Shown: positions 1 to 11,203, numbered from the stretch's first letter. The stretch is 64,000 nucleotides of DNA from Endothia cerciana (GCA_026119935.1 JALRMH010000063.1:62001-126000); one strand, 5' to 3'. Translations and numbers: made by a program. Notes: generated from the sequence alone by a model not told the origin.

Positions 1-827
1 ATGGGGTTTATGAAGTAGTTGACGGCCCCGTACGGGTTGACTGGTCCCAAGGCCAGCTGGTTCGCGTCGATGTGTGACACGGCCATGCCCCAGGACTGGG
101 CCACCCCTTGTCCCTTGGCCCAGGCGACGGAGTATGGATGGAGGAAGGTTGTTGATGCCTGTGTGCCGAGGAAGAAGTTCTGGAAGAACTTGTTGGTGGA
201 TATGGGTGCCGCCTGCTGGATCCCTAGCCGGGGGACTGGATGGTCGCCCCTCTGCCCGATCTGGAACGGCGGGGCACTAGTCGCGATGGGCTCGAAGATG
301 TTTGAGGATGCCGCGGCCATGGTGTTGGACGAGTTCCTCATGACCATTGTTGGTGCTGTTGGGATGAGACTGGTGGGAGACGGGACGCAGTTGGTTATCA
401 AGGGGTTCCGCTGCCCCTGTCCCGCAGTCTCCAGCTGCGTGTGGATCTGGCCGACAGTGTCTGGATGGACCTTCGGTCCCGGTAAGATCTGGACAGTCCC
501 CGTGGGTACTGCTGCGGTGACCACCGGAACGGTCGTCCCTGATATCAGACTCTGGATGGCGGAGGTGTTCTGCTGGCAGTCAGCTGCTGTCCGCCCCTCC
601 CCAGAGGGGACACGCGCACTCACCACGATGGGGTAGGATGTTGATGGCACGAGCACGTCCCTCTCGACAGCGGGAACAGAGGTTATGCCGACTTTCTCAT
701 GTATATGGAAGTATACATTAGGCTTTTTTGGGCTGTGGGGGACCGGAGTTCCTTGACAGGAGAGCAGCTGCAGTGCCGTCAGCAGCAGACACCACCTCAT
801 GTTCACCCTCGTCTCGGTGTGAGCCAT
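1..827 (-). CDS. GH81 endo-1,3-beta-glucanase, N-terminal part (runs off the left edge)
   Basis: This is the start of a secreted endo-beta-1,3-glucanase of glycoside hydrolase family 81, which cuts beta-glucan in fungal walls (cell separation, autolysis) or as a substrate. The minus-strand frame is open from an ATG at 827 to position 1, about 275 codons. It begins with a hydrophobic signal peptide; a second in-frame Met at 800 (MRWCLLLTALQLLSCQG) gives a more typical one. A Ser/Thr/Pro-rich linker of about 170 residues follows. The GH81 core then starts with the family hallmarks NKFFQNFFLG, HPYSVAWAKG and SWGMAVSHIDANQ, and ends at the window edge in NPYGAVNYF. The catalytic acids lie beyond the window. 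No intron is visible. The family call is firm; which of the two starts is used is uncertain. Confidence 0.88.
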   Translation of the reverse strand, partial: MAHTETRVNMRWCLLLTALQLLSCQGTPVPHSPKKPNVYFHIHEKVGITSVPAVERDVLVPSTSYPIVVSARVPSGEGRTAADCQQNTSAIQSLISGTTVPVVTAAVPTGTVQILPGPKVHPDTVGQIHTQLETAGQGQRNPLITNCVPSPTSLIPTAPTMVMRNSSNTMAAASSNIFEPIATSAPPFQIGQRGDHPVPRLGIQQAAPISTNKFFQNFFLGTQASTTFLHPYSVAWAKGQGVAQSWGMAVSHIDANQLALGPVNPYGAVNYFINP

Positions 828-2113
828 TGTAGGAGCACGAGTTCTGCACTCGAAAGGGGAGACGAGAGAGGCATCCCGTCGACCCGACCGCCCCTCCCCC
901 CCTCCCCTCCCCTTATAGTAGCACAGGATGAGAGTTGAGCCATGGTGAAGGGGGCCTTGCGTAGGAAACAATCGTGAGGGGGGCTAGGATGCGGTAGCGT
1001 GGAGGCTGACGTGAAGACTCTTCTGAGAAGCACCATTCGAGGTTCTGGAAGGGGGCTGATGACAAGTGCAGAGTGTAGGGTGGAGGGGGGCCGTGGCTGG
1101 ATGTAGATCATGTTCTACCTTGGCTGGAATGCTAGAGGCGGCTCTTAGGGTGACCCCGAACGTGGCCAACGTGGCCACGAGGGCTCGAAGAATGAACACC
1201 CAGCCGGGACGGAACCCGAACAGAAATGAAGCAGATATTAATGCCTTCCCGATGCTCAAGGTTCGGAATGGCCATGAAGGGAGGCCGGCGTCGAGGAGGA
1301 GAGGTGTGGGGGCCTGAACCGCGGTCGTGGACTTATACATAGCATGCCCGCAGCAGCGGGTGATAGGCGAACCAGCCCCGGATTGCGAGGTGGTGCCAAG
1401 CATGACGGAGGCGAGTAGTGGAGGCCATACCCTCTCCCCCTCCCTCTCCCTCTCCTCCGCAGACAGGCAATTCGAGCAGTCTCGCCTGCGAGCATCGCTC
1501 AGGCTGAATTGTTGGTATAGGGGTGGAGTAGGATCGCTACTCAGGCCTAGAGGTCGCTTCGTATCCCGCTCACAAGCCGCAAAAGGATTCTTTAGTGGAG
1601 GTACCGTAGTACCCCATCAGCACGTGCCGTTGTGAGATACCTAGATACATTGCCATGTACCTATCTATGTACCGTAGTACAGCAGTACATACGTCATCCC
1701 TGCCACGGTTGGGGAGGCACCCTGCAGTGGAAGGTGCTAGGAAGGTCATGCTTCTCGAGAGGCAGTCGCGCTTGCTGGTGGTCTGTGCACCCAAGCCTGG
1801 CGGCGCTACAGAACGCGCTTTCGAGGTCCAGGCGTGTGCCTGAATTAACTGTCCAACACCACCCACACCCGCCCTTGCCACCTCAACCACCTCTTCGCGC
1901 TGCCCTCCCCTTCTCGTTGCTCACGGGCGGTCCAGCAGACTCAGTTGCCCGTGACAGCTTCACATGGCGTCACCCCCCACCCAGCATTAATCGATCCACT
2001 CGCCCCCCCCCCAATACCCTGCCAGTCCCTCCGCTTGCGTGCTCCATCCCCCACCCTCTCGACGCGTCGGGTGAGAGCGGCTCTCTCACAACACCACAAC
2101 GGCTTGATCCGTC
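828..2113. other. Intergenic region between divergent GH81 and RTT107 genes
   Basis: This 1.3-kb stretch separates two divergently transcribed genes and should hold both promoters. It has GC-rich low-complexity tracts (C runs near 892 to 915 and 2004 to 2015, a CT-rich tract at 1431 to 1458). Around 1600 to 1692 there is a cluster of short GTAC-containing palindromes, including two copies of GTACCGTAGTAC. Short open frames here have no protein-like composition on either strand, and I see no gene. Confidence 0.6.
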
Positions 2114-4947
2114 ATGGCCGCGCCGAAGGCTGGCAAGGCGCCAGGAGATGGCCTGTTCGATCAATGCGCCATGTACATCGTCCGTAGCAACAAGCTCTCA
2201 GAGCCTATGGCCAAGACGGTGGGTCCATGATCCGTAGCCCTCTCCCTCGTGTTTTGTTGCTGAGACCAGGGCTGCAGCTGGAAGACACGGTCCGGAAATA
2301 TGGCGCTGAGATTGTCGAGAGAGACGGTGATGGCTCCATCCCTGTCCCCAACTGCACTCACATCATCGCCGACAACATCGACTTCCCCGAGTACAACGAG
2401 GCCATGGCCATGATGGTCCCCGTCGTGAGACCCGCCTGGATCAACACGTCACTACGCAAAGGTCGGCAGGGCCAGATCCGACCATACTCCCCAGATCCGC
2501 GTTTGATCTTCTCCGATGTCGTCCTCGCCTGCGATGAGCTACCAATCACCGACAGGGAATCCATCGCCGGTGCGGTCCTGGCCTTAGGCGGCACCGAGTC
2601 CAAGGATCTCGGCCGCCTGACTACCCACATCTGCGCCCTGTCGGCCGACGGACCCAAGGCGCGCATGGCACAGGACAGGAGCCTGCCTTGCAAGATCGTT
2701 TTGCCACATTGGTCAGCCACCATCCCTCCCCCCTCCTGCCGACCCTTCCCTCTGACAAGTATCGTCTCATAGGTTCGATGACTGCTTTCGTCTCGGAAAG
2801 AGAATCGACGAAGGGCCATACCTGCTCCCTGATCCCGAGATCCTCCGCGCGGATCCCGACGATGCCGTTGACATACCCGAGAACAAACACCTCGAGGGGG
2901 CCACATCTGCTCGGCCCGACCGCCCACCATACAACCCGGCCGGCACCCGGCAGAAATTGACCGTCTTCGAGAACAAGAAAGTCGCCCTGTCTTGGGATCT
3001 TCAGCTGAGCGAGGGCCTGCGCAAGACCCTCCAGGACCTCATCAGGGACGGGGGAGGACACGTTGTCAACACCGCCCAGGAGTGTGACTGGTTCGTATGC
3101 CAGTACCGTGACGGGCCCGAATATATCAGAGCTGCTCAACACGGCAAGGACGTCGGCAGTCTTGCCTGGCTGTACCACATCATTTTTAGGAACCAGTGGA
3201 CGGACCCTCTGCACCGCCTCTTGCACTACCCTGTGCCTGAGGGGGGCATGGAGGGGTTCAAGGGGCTCCGCATTACCGTGTCCAACTATGGCGGAGAAGC
3301 ACGCACGTACTTGATGAACCTGCTCAGGGCTGCCGGCGCCGAGGCCACTGGGGCCATGAGACAGGACAACACGCACCTCATCACCGCGCGCAGGGCCGGT
3401 GACAAATGCGAGGCCGCTCAAGACTGGACTATCCCCATGGTCAACCACCTCTGGGTTGAGGAGAGCTACGCCAAGTGCGAGGTGCAGGCACTGACTGACC
3501 CTCGCTACACGCAATTTCCTCCGCGGACGAACCTGAGCGAGGTCATAGGGCAGACCTGGTTCGACGAGTCGCGACTGCATGCTATGTACTACCCCGGCGG
3601 GGATGACGACTTGGATGCTGCGGCACGCCGCAAGAGGAAGGTCAAGAAGATGGTCCAGGACAATGCACGAAGGCACGGTCCCGGAGCCGGCGTGGTCATC
3701 GGACGACAGAAGCACCCCGAGTTCGACATTATGAAGGATGATGAGGCCGGGTATGCGGAGAAGACATCCAGAAGGTTCGGCGTCCCTGCACCGCCGAAGT
3801 CGATGGCGCAACATGATTCCACGCCCATTCGATCACGACACCTGCGCACCGGCAAGGAGAACAACACCCCCTCTGTCTACTCTAGCGGCAGTCGCAGCGC
3901 CAAAACCTCGGCGCTCAGCAAGCTGCAGACCTTGGCACCTGACATCGCGTTATACGAGAAGGAGCGAAAGAGGAAGTCGTCTGGCAACACCCCATTTGGC
4001 GGCAAGCGGGCTGCGGACCGCATCGAGCAGGAGCAGGAGGAGGAACGGGAGACGAAGGCACAGGGGAAGCGCCGGTCGAGGAGTCCGACTCACGAGCACG
4101 CGGAGGACGACGCGGAGGACGACGCGGAGGACGACGCGGAGGACGACGTGGAAGAGCAGCGGCCGGTCAAGAGACAGAAGTCATCTCTGCCTCCGGTGGA
4201 CATGCGCGTCGTCTTGACCGGCTACAAGGGGTGGGCTGACAGTATAAAGAAAGAGGATGCAGATAGGGTGAGTCTCAAAATCTGAGTGCGATTCGGAGGA
4301 TATTGGCTAACGGTGCATGACAGCGGAAACTGCGTAGCATGGGCATCCAGATCGTTCAGGAGAGCGCCCAGTGTGACTACCTTGCTGCACCGCAGTTACT
4401 CCGTACTGTCAAATTCCTCCAAACGCTGGCCAAGGGGCCGGAGGTGATCAGTTCCAGCTTCATAGATGACTGTCTCGAGGAGGGCGAGCGTCTCGACGTT
4501 GAGGGCTACAAGCTCAAGGACAAGGACAGGGAGAAGTTGTTCGGCGTCAACCTGGAGAAGTCGATCACGCGGGCGCGCCAGAACAAGGGTCGGCTGCTGT
4601 GGGGTGTTCCGGTATACTGCACCACCCTGATCAAGAGCGGTCCTGACAGCTACCGGCCCATCGCCGAAGCCAACGGTGCCATCTTCAAGACGTACAATGG
4701 CCGTACGATAACCATCAAGGCCACCCGCCCAGAGGAGGACAGCCAGGGCCCAGAGCCGGTTTACCTGCTGACCTCCAATAGCAAGACGGAGCGGAGCTTG
4801 TGGCCGAGATTCGAGAAGATGGCCAGGGACGGCAACATGGTGCCGAGGGTTGTGTCTTCGGACTGGCTGCTCAAGGTTGCCATGAGCCAGGAGCTGACCT
4901 TTGAGGAGAAGTTCCTGGCCTCGAACTTCTATAAGGGCAAGCCATGA
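2114..4947 (+). CDS. RTT107: Rtt107/Brc1-type six-BRCT DNA-damage scaffold protein
   Basis: This is a BRCT-repeat scaffold that, in yeasts, binds gamma-H2A and recruits the Slx4 and Smc5/6 complexes at stalled replication forks. Exons are 2114..2222, 2270..2711, 2773..4267 and 4324..4947, giving 889 residues with phases that close. The first donor is weak (gtccat) and was chosen because only it keeps frame. Four BRCT modules fill roughly residues 15 to 450, with the conserved tryptophans in RPAWINTSL, LPHWFDDCF, SLAWLYHI and VNHLWVEESY. A charged linker with basic NLS-like stretches and an acidic EDDA repeat follows (about 490 to 680). Two C-terminal BRCTs end in SSDWLLKVAM. The 4+2 layout and length match Rtt107, Brc1 and PTIP-like proteins. 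It converges on VPS25 with 272 bp between the stop codons. Confidence 0.85.
4103..4150 (+). repeat. 12-bp tandem repeat encoding EDDA units in RTT107
   Basis: Four tandem copies of GAGGACGACGCG (the last ends GTG) lie inside the RTT107 linker and encode an acidic EDDAEDDAEDDAEDDV run. Perfect 12-mers in frame suggest recent slippage expansion and likely copy-number polymorphism between strains. Confidence 0.9.
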
Positions 4948-5219
4948 GGATGTTGTCGTGGGGCCGGTGTCCACTGCGTGTATCAAGGTCGGCCTTGCTG
5001 TTGCGGGTATACTTAGGTATGCTTTTTGGGCCGAGGGCGCCTTTGAAGAATATGGGCGGTGCGACATTATGATGTATCCCTCCCGCCTCTGGCAATGCCT
5101 TTCCCCCTCTTCTTGTCGCGACCTCAAGACTTGAGAGTTGTGTAGGTTGCAGTACGATAGGTGTGGCAGTGAATTCATACCCGGATTGTGGTGTCGAGGT
5201 TGGGCTGTTTTCGGATGGT

Positions 5220-6076
5220 CTAGAAGAACTTGACGCCCTGTGAATCCTCCTGGCCAAAGATCTGCGCTTTCCCCCTCTTGACGAGTACATTTAAGGCTTT
5301 TTGTAGGAGATCTTTGTCAAGGCCGTGCAGCTCTGTTTGGTTCGAAGTCAGAATCTCCCCAGCCCGCAAGATCGACGCCGGTCAAGAGTGAGGGAGGGAA
5401 GGGGGTTGGAGGGTGTGGGGGGGGGGGGGGGAGGGGGTTCGCCCTCACCAGTCCCTCTCGTCGCATCCCCCTCTGTCAACTCATACAGCGTCAGCACGGT
5501 CCCCTTCTGCGCCGTGTCGTCCACCCAGCTCTCGACCAGCGACGCCCATTCCTCGGGCGTCCTCCAGTAGATCCAGACGACATCGCCCTCGGTGCCGCCC
5601 ACGCCGACCTTGCCCTCGGAGACGTACTCGGCCCGCCCGTCCTTGCGCATGAACTCTATGACCTCCCGCACGTCGGACAGCGCGAGACGGCGGTTGAGGC
5701 GGCGGTTGTGGAAGAGCTCGTCGGTGTCGGGCGGCGGCGGCGGCGGCGGCTGGTGGGGTGCCCCGGCGGCCGGCCCCCCGGTGCTGGCGGCGGTAGGAGG
5801 AGGGGGGGAGGGAAGAGGAGGATGGGGAGCAGCAGCAGCGGGTGTTGTGGATGTGGGCGCGCCGCCGGAGGAGGAGGAGGAGTAGGTGGTGGTGGTGGTG
5901 GCAGTAGGGGAGAGCGGGAGCTTGAAGATGCGGTAGTGCCGGCAGTAGGACAGGACCAGCGAGGACCACTTGACCAGCTGCGCGTGCAGGGTGTTGAGGT
6001 TCGTCTGGCGCGTGTAGAAGGCCGGGAAGTAGTACTCGCGGGGGAAGGCGAAGGGCTGCGGACCGAGCGTCGCCAT
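5220..6076 (-). CDS. VPS25: Vps25, ESCRT-II subunit
   Basis: This is the small winged-helix subunit of ESCRT-II, which binds Vps22, Vps36 and the ESCRT-III protein Vps20 during sorting of ubiquitinated cargo into multivesicular bodies. Exons are 6076..5449 and 5332..5220, with a 116-nt phase-1 intron (246 residues). The N-terminal half has the family pattern FPREYYFPAFYTRQ and QLVKWSSLVLSYC. The C-terminal winged helix has VWIYWRTPEEWASLVESWV and ends KRGKAQIFGQ..GVKFF, encoded by exon 2. Reading through the intron instead gives a proline-rich tail and loses this conserved end. Unusual here is a Thr/Ser/Ala/Pro-rich insertion of about 55 residues (62 to 117) between the two winged-helix domains, which makes the protein longer than the usual 175 to 200 residues. 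Confidence 0.9.
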
Positions 6077-6085
6077 CGTTAATCG

Positions 6086-6122
<37 letters not shown>

Positions 6123-6718
6123 GCTTTGAGTGGGAGGGGCGGGAGGAAAAGGATGTGCGGAGGAGGGTGTTTTGATGGTTGATTATGATTATGATGAGAG
6201 GAAGTATAGGTCTATGAGCGCTGGAAGGTTGGCGGGTTTTGAAGTTGGTGATGGTTGGGGATCATCAGAAGACGGAGAAAGCTTGAACCCCCGCGGTCGT
6301 CATGCCTCCCCGTCTGGTTTGGTGGTGGGGCTGAGGGATCCGCCGGGAGCTCCCACGTCTGGCAGGGGGGGGGGGGGGTTGGTGGTCAGGCACCTTTCCA
6401 GCTCCCCGGGTCGTCGACCGTCGCACAGCAGAAGCAATGTCTCTGGTTGGAGCAGATGATTCAGACAAGTCTCGGAGCCCTCATAAAACATCATGGTTGG
6501 AAGAAAGAAAATAAGACAGAAGCCCAGGAATACCCGAACAGAGAGTCTCCCGTCGGAGGAGACGCGGCATCATCACCACGAGCCAATCCAATGCTTTCCT
6601 TCTCTTGTAGACAAGTTTTGGGACCTCATACTCCGTGACCAACCCAACACCGCCTGCTCATGCTCTGGTATAGACAAAAATCGACAGAGAAACAAATCTG
6701 GGAAGCCAGGAAAGCCAT
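6077..6718. other. Intergenic region upstream of VPS25 and downstream of NDC80
   Basis: About 640 bp lie between the VPS25 start and the NDC80 stop, with both genes on the minus strand. It holds a (TG)n microsatellite next to VPS25 and a G run at 6366 to 6378. No protein-like frame was seen. Confidence 0.55.
6089..6121. repeat. (TG)n microsatellite upstream of VPS25
   Basis: About 16 TG units, which read as (CA)n on the VPS25 sense strand, starting 12 nt before the VPS25 ATG. It therefore lies in the 5' leader or core promoter. A similar tract lies in NDC80 intron 1. Confidence 0.9.
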
Positions 6719-8998
6719 TCAGTCCTCGTCCACAGCAGCGTCGCCGGCGGCCTCGTCGGTCGCAAGCTCCTTCTCCAGCTCATCAGCCACGAAGCCCTCG
6801 TAGTCCTCGAGACCCTTCTGTACGTGCATCTTGAACTTGATGGTGTCGTTCAACATGCGCATGATCTCGGTGTGCAGCTCCTCTCGGAGCGCGTTCGCGC
6901 GGATCGTCAGCTGCTCGTACCTGGTTCCGGGCTTGTTAGCAACCTGGCGCCCCAATATGCATGTCGTTCAGGTGGGTGACTCACTCGATGTTGACGTTCA
7001 TCTCCCTCTGCTCCATCAGCTGCACGCTCTCGCTCAGGCTCGCCCGCATCTTGGCAAGCTCCTTCTCCATCTTCTCGATCTGCGCGTCCGACGCCATGCG
7101 CTGCGCGGTCGTGACCTCCTTGGTCTTCTCGTGCTCCTCCTCGGCCGCGCGCACCCGGTGCTCCAGGGCCTCAACCTCGTTGCGCTTGTCCTCCATGGCC
7201 TCCTTGATGTTGTCCAGCAGCTCGTAGTCCTTCATCATGGTGTCCATCGACGCGCTGCGGCGCTCCGAGATCTCCTTGCGCAGGGCCATGAAGGCGTTCT
7301 TAACCTGCCCGCGCAGGTCCAGGTTCAGGACGTGCGCCGGCTGGTAGCCGGTGTGTGGGTCGGCGAGGAGGCGCTCGTTCTCGAAGCCGTCGGCGAAGGA
7401 GCCCTTGAGCTGCGAGGCCGTGAAGTTGGGGCCCTCGTTGACCGTGACCCGTAGCTCGTAGTCCTTGCCCTTCGCGTTGGCGGCCGCCGCGGGCATCAGA
7501 CCGATCTGATACGCCAGCGTGTTGTATCGGTCGACCATGCGCTCGAGGTCGTCGAGTTTCCTGCTGGCCTCGACCTCCTTGTCCGCGACCTTCTTCTTGA
7601 CCTCGTCCAGCCGCTGGCCCGCGGACTCGATGCCCTTCTGTAGCCGTTCCCGTTCCGAAGTCATGCGGTCGATATCCGCCATGCTTATCCCCTGGTCGTC
7701 GACCACCTTCTGCAGGCCCCTGCGCTCCTCGTCCGCCTCGTGCAGCTCCTGCGACATCTTGTCGAGCTCCTCCAGCAGCACCTGTATCCTGCTCTCGTAC
7801 TTCTCCGACCTCTGCACGGCCAGGGTGTTGTACTCCTCGAACTTGATCCTGTCCTCCTCCATGATCTGGTGGTGGTTGTCGAGGACGGCGGGGTCCGGGG
7901 TCATCTTCTCCAGGTCCTCGATCTCCTGCAGGAGCCTCGCGTTCTCCGCCTCGAGCATCTGCAGCTCCCGGTGGTACTTGCTGTTCGACCTCTCGAACTG
8001 CTTCGCCATGTGCTCCACGTGCGGGGCCAGCGCCTTCTGCGCGTCCTCCTCGCTGGAGTCCTCAGGCATGCTGAGCCAGTCGTCGTATGCCCTGCCCAGG
8101 AAGTCGAAGGTGATGTGGTCGCCGACGACGTCGATGCCGGCCTCGAGGCAGGCGTCCTCGTAGCGGTTGAGGGAGTATGCCTCGAGCATCTGGGCCAGCT
8201 GCATCATCCAGTGCAGGACGCCCAGGAACATATACCAGTTCTGGCCCCCGACGGCGGCGATCTGGCTCTTGGTGATGCTCTTCTCGTAAGGGTAGCGGAG
8301 CTGCTTCAGCAGGGGCGGGACCTCCTGGTCGGTGTTCTTTAGGAAGCGGTAGGCCGGGTCGATGCGGTGGTAGAGCCACTGGAACATGTAGTTGAAGTCC
8401 TTCTGGGTGGGTGACTTGATCACGTTCTGGGAGAGGACGTGCTTCATCTCCAGCTCGAAGTTGTTCTGGGCGAGGTAGTCCAGGAGCTCCTGGCCTATCC
8501 TCGCCTGGTAGGCGCGGTCCTTGAGCGGCCGCGGGTCGCGGGGGACACCGGCGGGCTGCGGGGCCTGCTGGAAGAAGCTCTGGTGGCCGCCCATGTGGGC
8601 GTGGGTGGACGTGCGCGCGCGATAGATACTGCTCCTGCGCTCCCCGTCCGTGGATCCGCGACCGGGGATGCCGCCGCCGGGGGTGTAGGACGACTTGAGG
8701 GTGGACGTGCTGTTGGGCTGGAAGGACATGCGCTTGATGGAGGAGGGGCCGGCCGCGTCGGCGAGGTTGCCGCCGAAGGAGGAGCGGGTGAACAGGGGCT
8801 GGGGTGGCCTCGACATCGCCAGGGACTGCCTAGATCCCGAGACGGAGCGGGTGTGGCCCGAGGAGTAGGGGGCGCCGCCGCCCATGGAGGTGGAATGGGA
8901 GCGCTTCATGGCGGAGGCGGGCTGTGGGATGGCGGAGGAGGAGTTGTAGCTGATGCCTCCGAGGGTCTGCGCGGTAGCTATGACATCAGTACTGTGTT

Positions 8999-9055
<57 letters not shown>

Positions 9056-9301
9056 ATATATATATAATAGGGGAGACAGGATTGAGGTATCGTGCGTGCG
9101 GTCTGTATTGTTATGTGATCTGCGCCAGTGTGGTTGAGGATGGTGGATGGTGGTGGGTGAGGTTTTGGGCGCGGACGCGAGTCGTCGAGTAACAAAGGTT
9201 GGCGCAGAGGACGCCAGCACCGCTCGAGGTACCACCACCGACTGCCCTGGACTCACCTCTCTTGGCCGCCGCACACTCCACAGGCCCGTGTCTTGCGACA
9301 T
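6719..9301 (-). CDS. NDC80: Ndc80/Hec1, outer kinetochore microtubule-binding subunit
   Basis: This is the Ndc80 subunit of the four-protein Ndc80 complex that couples kinetochores to spindle microtubules. Exons are 9301..9257, 8966..6985 and 6920..6719, giving 742 residues. Exon 1 encodes the fungal N-terminus MSQDTGLWSVRRPRE, and joining it in phase 0 gives TLGGISYNSSSAIP. A basic, Ser-rich tail (target of Aurora B in other fungi) precedes the calponin-homology domain at about 150 to 290 (FNYMFQWLYHRIDPAYRF, NWYMFLGVLHWM). From about 320 to the C-terminus it is coiled coil with the usual loop. Intron 1 is 290 nt, long for this genome, and holds a (CA)n tract. It diverges from PEX14 across 626 bp. 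Confidence 0.92.
9005..9050. repeat. (TG)n microsatellite inside NDC80 intron 1
   Basis: About 23 TG units followed by CGTG(TA)n. On the NDC80 sense strand this is a (CA)n tract about 40 to 85 nt upstream of the intron 1 acceptor. A CTGAT branch-like site lies between the repeat and the acceptor. Confidence 0.9.
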
Positions 9302-9927
9302 GGCCGCTGGTCTGGTGCACCCTCTGGGGGGTGGGTAACTGGGAGATGGGAAGGGGGGGTTGGCCGCGCGAGTTTCGCGACCACGATGATCAGCAAACTG
9401 GGAGAAGGATCTCGAGAATCGTCTTCGCGCGGAGGTTTGTGATGATGAGTTTCTTGCCAGGTGCTGCGCTGCCCCAAGAAGTCGCCCGTTGCCGTGGAGG
9501 GAGTAAACAAGACCCCAATGCAACCAATCAGCGTGCAATCGCAGAGCTGCTCAGTACTGCTGGGGGTTGTTAGGTGGGGTGGGGTGTGCCAGGTGGTCGG
9601 GGGCGGCCCGGGGGGGGTGGTGGGGGGCTGTCGCCAGGGTACGTTGTACGGACGTACTCTGTACAGCATAGTAGACATGATGGTCTGTGCACCCATTAGC
9701 CGCCGCCAACGTGATGAATCCGGGGCTTGCTGGCAGAGGCCGCTAGAAATGAACCTCGGCTCCAGGCCCCAAAGTAACGCAACCAGCCGTGCGTAAATCA
9801 CGGCTCGTCACAAGCAAGAGAAAGGTCCCTTCGCTGACAGTCCGCCTCCTCAACTGCTGCGACCCACGCCCCGCTCTGATCTGATCTCTCTATCGCCATG
9901 CGGCAGACCTGAAAAAGCCTGCCCAGA
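9302..9927. other. Divergent promoter region of NDC80 and PEX14
   Basis: About 626 bp between two divergent start codons. It contains G-rich runs (9601 to 9628) and a GTAC-rich patch at 9641 to 9664. I see no gene; apparent open frames here come from base-composition bias. Confidence 0.55.
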
Positions 9928-11203
9928 ATGCCCATTCGCGAGGACCTTGTGGCCTCTGCGGTAAGTCCACGTCCGATGCCCCGGGTCGATCACGAGATAT
10001 TTCAGGACGTCCATATGCTGACGGCGTCGCGCAGGCCCAGTGTAAGTCTCCATCACCAAGCTGCGGTCAACCTGTCCCCGCCTCCACGGCTGACTCTCGA
10101 CTGCCGCCTGCACAGTCCTGCAGGACCCTAGTGTCGCAGCATCGCCCGTCGAGAACAGGATAGCATTCCTGAAGGCGAAGCACCTGACCGAGGAGGAGAT
10201 CCAGGCCTCCCTGGCCAGGGCTGCTGGCGAGGTCGCGCCCGTCCCGTCCTACGCAGCACCCCCAGCTGGCCCCACACCGGGCCAGCCACCGGCATACTAT
10301 GGGGGGTATCCGCCCTACGGATGGCAGCCGCCGCCTCCCGAGGTGCCCAGGAGGGACTGGCGGGACTGGTTCATCATGGCCACCGTGGTCGGAGGCGTCG
10401 GGTATGGCTTGTATACGCTGGGAAGGGTACCGCCCGTCCTCCCGTGCTGGTGATGAAAGCAAAGCGTGCTGACGCGCAGACAATAGCGCTACGTCTACCC
10501 CCTCGTCGCGCCGCCCACCCCCGAGCGGCTCGAGGCCGACAAGAGGTCCATTGACGAGCAGTTCGAGAGGGCCTTCGCCCTGGTGGAGCAGCTGTCCAAG
10601 GATACAGAGGCCCTCAAGAGCGCGGAGCAGCAGAGGACCGAGAAGCTCGACAGTGCGCTGGCGGAGCTCGAAAAGGTCGTCAGCGACCTGAAGTCCTCCA
10701 ACAGGAGGAGGGAGGACGAGGCGCAGCGGGTCCGGGATGACGTCTCGAACCTCAGGGACTCCATCCCCAAGGCCCTGGACGCGCAGAAGGGCCTGGCCGA
10801 CTCCAGGCTGCAGGAGGTCAACGCCGAGCTCAAGAGCCTGAAGACCATCATCAGCCAGCGCATGACCGGCGGACCCTCGAGCGCCGTCAGCAGCTACGGG
10901 TCCCGAGGCGCCATGCCACCGACGCCCACGTCTGCCCTCACACCTGTTGCCGCGCCCACACACGAGAACGGCAGCAATGGGACGACCGATGCCCACGCTG
11001 CCGCGGACAAGACTCCGAAGCCGGAGAACGGACCATCATCATCCCAGGACCCTGGCGCCGGTAACGGGCGTAGCTCGCCCTTCAGCAGCGGCATCTCAGC
11101 GGCTGCTGTCAAAATCCCGGAGTGGCAGAGGGCCATGGCGAGCAAGAGGAGCAACTCGTCATTGTTGAACAGTACGGCAGATGCCGGTGGCAGTGGGTCG
11201 TGA
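9928..11203 (+). CDS. PEX14: Pex14, peroxisomal import docking protein
   Basis: Pex14 is the membrane docking factor for Pex5 and Pex7 cargo receptors in peroxisomal (and Woronin-body) protein import. The model is 9928..9960, 10035..10041, 10116..10426 and 10487..11203, 355 residues. The second exon is only 7 nt (GCCCAGT). It restores the phase and yields ASAAQFLQDPSV, which matches the spacing of the conserved Pex5-binding helix (human ATAVKFLQ). The conserved domain at 4 to 50 continues ENRIAFLKAKHLTEEEI. A Pro/Tyr/Gly-rich segment precedes one membrane span at about 98 to 116 (WFIMATVVGGVGYGLYTLG). Coiled coil follows at about 135 to 250, then a Ser/Ala/Pro-rich tail. The identity is firm and the microexon is strongly implied but not proven. 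Confidence 0.9.

Noticed and set aside
5348..5448. Proline-rich C-terminus of Vps25 without the intron
   Set aside because: Reading through gives poly-Pro and no conserved end; splicing at gtgagg restores the KRGKAQIFGQ tail of the family.
7519..9137. Long plus-strand open frames opposite NDC80
   Set aside because: Antisense frames kept open by the GC-rich codon use of NDC80; the minus-strand protein is clearly the real one.
8978..9538. Minus-strand open frame rich in Thr-His
   Set aside because: It is the (CA)n microsatellite and NDC80 intron 1 read in one frame; the real coding use of this area is only NDC80 exon 1.
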